NCBI GenBank assembly: GCA_001830475.1
Contig: MIAC01000159.1
Location: 1 to 5,220 of the forward strand
Reading direction: 5' to 3'
DNA from: Rhodospirillales bacterium RIFCSPLOWO2_12_FULL_67_15
Lineage (GTDB): Bacteria > Pseudomonadota > Alphaproteobacteria > Rhodospirillales > 2-12-FULL-67-15
DNA: 5,220 nt
Shown: one piece after another, positions 3,818 to 5,220 of the stretch
Position numbering within the stretch: the stretch's first letter is position 1
Layout of the letters: each line of letters starts with the position of its first letter
Notes under the pieces: generated by a model
Database searches by the model: none
What the model was told of the DNA's origin: nothing
What the model saw: the letters and a program-made list of their open reading frames with translations, nothing else
Program-made: the position numbers and the translations under genes

Positions 3818-5220
3818 ATGAGCCGGAGAGGGCGCAAGGGCTGGCGGCGCGCGGCCTCGCGCGCGCTCGCTCTCGGGGTGTGGGGGGTGGTGGCGGCGCT
3901 CCTCGGACTCGCGGTCTTCGCCTACGACCTGCCCGACGTCAACCGCGCCTTCCGCCCTACCCGGGCGCCTTCGATCATCGTGCTCGCCGCGGATGGGACC
4001 GAGCTCGCCCGCGTGGGCGAGATCTGGGGCCGGCCGGTGCCGCTCCACGAGATGGCGCCCGAGCTTCCGCTCGCCGTCGTCGCGACCGAGGACCGCCGCT
4101 TCTTCCAGCACTTCGGGCTCGATCTCCTGGGGCTCGCCCGCGCCGCGCTCGCGAATTTGCGCGCTGGCCGCGCCGTCCAGGGCGGCTCGACCATCACCCA
4201 GCAGCTCGCCAAGAACCTCTTTCTCACGCCCGAACGCACCTGGAAGCGGAAAATCCAGGAGGCGATGCTGGCGTTCTGGCTCGAACGCCGCTTCGACAAG
4301 GAAGAAATACTGACCGTGTACCTCAACCGCGTCTATCTCGGCGCGGGAACCTACGGCGTCGACGCGGCGGCGAAACGCTACTTCGATGCCGGCGCCCGCG
4401 AGCTGTCGCTCTACCAATCTGCGCTGCTCGCCGGGCTCCTCAAAGCGCCCTCGCGGTTCAATCCGCTCAGCAGTCCCGAACGCGCGCACGCCCGCGCGGT
4501 GCAGGTGCTCGAAAACATGGCCGCGCTCGGCTTCGTGACCGAAGACGAGGTCCGTAAACTGGATCTCTCCGAACGTCCTGCGCGCGCGCGCGCGCGCGCG
4601 ACCGAGGCGACGGCTAAGCCTTCGGCCCGTTATCTCGCCGAATGGGTGATCGACCAGCTTTCCGACTTCGTCGCCGTCGGCGACCGGGACTTGCGCGTCG
4701 AGACAAGCGTGGATTCGCGCCTCCAGGGCGCGGCCGAAGCCGCGGTCGCGCGCGCGCTCGAAGCGAAAACCCCGGGCGGGCCGGAACAGGCGGCGCTGGT
4801 CGCGCTCGCGCCCTCGGGCGCGGTCAAGGCCCTGGTCGGCGGGCGCGACTTCGGCCAAAGCCAGTTCAACCGCGCGACCCAGGCCCGCCGCCAGCCGGGC
4901 TCGGCCTTCAAGCCGGTGGTTTATCTCGCCGCGCTGGAGGCGGGGCTCTCCCCCGAGGCGCGTTTCGTCGACGGGCCGTTTTCGATCGCCGGCTACAGCC
5001 CTCGCAACTACGAGGGCACCTACGCGGGCGAGGTCACGGTCGCCGAAGCCGTCGCCCGCTCAATCAACACGGTCGCGGTCCAGGTGGCGGTCGAGACGGG
5101 ATTGGCGCGCGTGGTGGAGATGGCGCGCCGCCTCGGCCTCGGCGACGAGTTCGAGGCCGAAGCCAGCCTCGCGCTCGGGACGGCTGAGGTCACGTTGCTC
5201 GATCTCGTCCAGGCCTACGC
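3818..5220 (+). CDS. Class A penicillin-binding protein, PBP1A family (3' end outside window)
   Basis: This bifunctional enzyme polymerises lipid II into glycan strands and cross-links the peptides at the periplasmic face of the inner membrane. The frame is open for 467 codons to the right edge. A basic N-terminus (residues 2-15) and a single membrane anchor (about 16-36) are followed by a complete GT51 glycosyltransferase domain: the catalytic-Glu motif EDRRFF at 91-96, QGGSTITQQLAKN at 121-133, RKIQEA at 144-149, and EEILTVYLNRVYLG at 162-175. The transpeptidase domain has the nucleophile motif S362-A-F-K365 within RQPGSAFKP and the S415-I-N417 motif; the KTG box would lie past the window. 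The nucleophile sits about 110 residues earlier than in E. coli PBP1A (S473), so the large insertion between domains in that protein is absent. The linker includes ARARARA at 255-261, encoded by a pure GC-alternating tract. Bifunctional class A assignment is firm; the exact paralogue is not. Confidence 0.93.
   Translation, partial: MSRRGRKGWRRAASRALALGVWGVVAALLGLAVFAYDLPDVNRAFRPTRAPSIIVLAADGTELARVGEIWGRPVPLHEMAPELPLAVVATEDRRFFQHFGLDLLGLARAALANLRAGRAVQGGSTITQQLAKNLFLTPERTWKRKIQEAMLAFWLERRFDKEEILTVYLNRVYLGAGTYGVDAAAKRYFDAGARELSLYQSALLAGLLKAPSRFNPLSSPERAHARAVQVLENMAALGFVTEDEVRKLDLSERPARARARATEATAKPSARYLAEWVIDQLSDFVAVGDRDLRVETSVDSRLQGAAEAAVARALEAKTPGGPEQAALVALAPSGAVKALVGGRDFGQSQFNRATQARRQPGSAFKPVVYLAALEAGLSPEARFVDGPFSIAGYSPRNYEGTYAGEVTVAEAVARSINTVAVQVAVETGLARVVEMARRLGLGDEFEAEASLALGTAEVTLLDLVQAY
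4580..4600 (+). repeat. Alternating GC dinucleotide tract inside the penicillin-binding protein gene
   Basis: Twenty-one bases alternate strictly between G and C, starting and ending with G. They encode seven residues, A255 to A261, alternating Ala and Arg, between the glycosyltransferase and transpeptidase domains. Such a tract can slip during replication and can adopt Z-DNA under negative supercoiling. The frame is intact on both sides. Confidence 0.85.

Noticed and set aside
3190..3837. Minus-strand open frame with repeated GAAQIRAPQVG-like units
   Set aside because: The apparent repeats are the reverse complement of the pentapeptide codons; repetition in one frame forces it in the others.
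3758..4858. A 366-codon minus-strand open frame antisense to the penicillin-binding protein gene
   Set aside because: Low-complexity charged composition; the plus frame carries every GT51 motif and the SxxK motif in order.
1..5220. CRISPR array, tRNA or rRNA gene, insertion sequence or prophage remnant
   Set aside because: No spaced identical repeats of CRISPR type, no cloverleaf or conserved rRNA segments, and no transposase or integrase motifs were seen in any frame.

Overview
The window is 5,220 bases of very GC-rich DNA with strong G/C preference at third codon positions. It is dense with genes and has Gram-negative features: a periplasmic solute-binding protein with a signal peptide, a TRAP transporter, and a class A penicillin-binding protein. 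An alphaproteobacterium, for instance of the Rhodospirillales type, would fit, but this is inference from composition and gene families. I found no marker that fixes the taxon.

Layout. Positions 1-84 look like the 5' end of a minus-strand gene that leaves the window on the left; its product is not recognised. Positions 85-318 are a divergent intergenic region that holds several dyads, including a strong 8-bp hairpin and a GNRA-tetraloop hairpin, ahead of a good ribosome binding site. From 319 to 3302 there is a two-gene TRAP transporter operon of the TAXI type. A 319-residue periplasmic binding protein is followed, after a 59-base gap containing a 10-bp hairpin, by a 654-residue membrane protein that fuses the small (DctQ-like) and large (DctM-like) subunits. 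The binding protein captures a small, probably carboxylated, solute in the periplasm and the permease imports it by ion coupling. The substrate cannot be read from the sequence.

After a 76-base gap with a possible sigma-70 promoter, a 134-residue pentapeptide-repeat protein with a GTG start occupies 3379-3783. Thirty-four bases later a bifunctional class A penicillin-binding protein (PBP1A family) starts at 3818 and runs off the right edge. Its glycosyltransferase domain is complete. Its transpeptidase domain is present through the SxxK and SxN motifs, and the KTG box would lie outside the window. This gene has an uninterrupted frame to the edge. Inside it lies a 21-base pure alternating GC tract, in the linker between its two catalytic domains.

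The window is mostly ordinary chromosomal content. The points most worth a second look are the GC dinucleotide tract in the penicillin-binding protein gene, the structured leader and intercistronic hairpin of the TRAP operon, the cysteine pair in the binding protein, and the TTGAC-type triple repeat at the left edge. I do not see convincing evidence of an undescribed multi-gene system.
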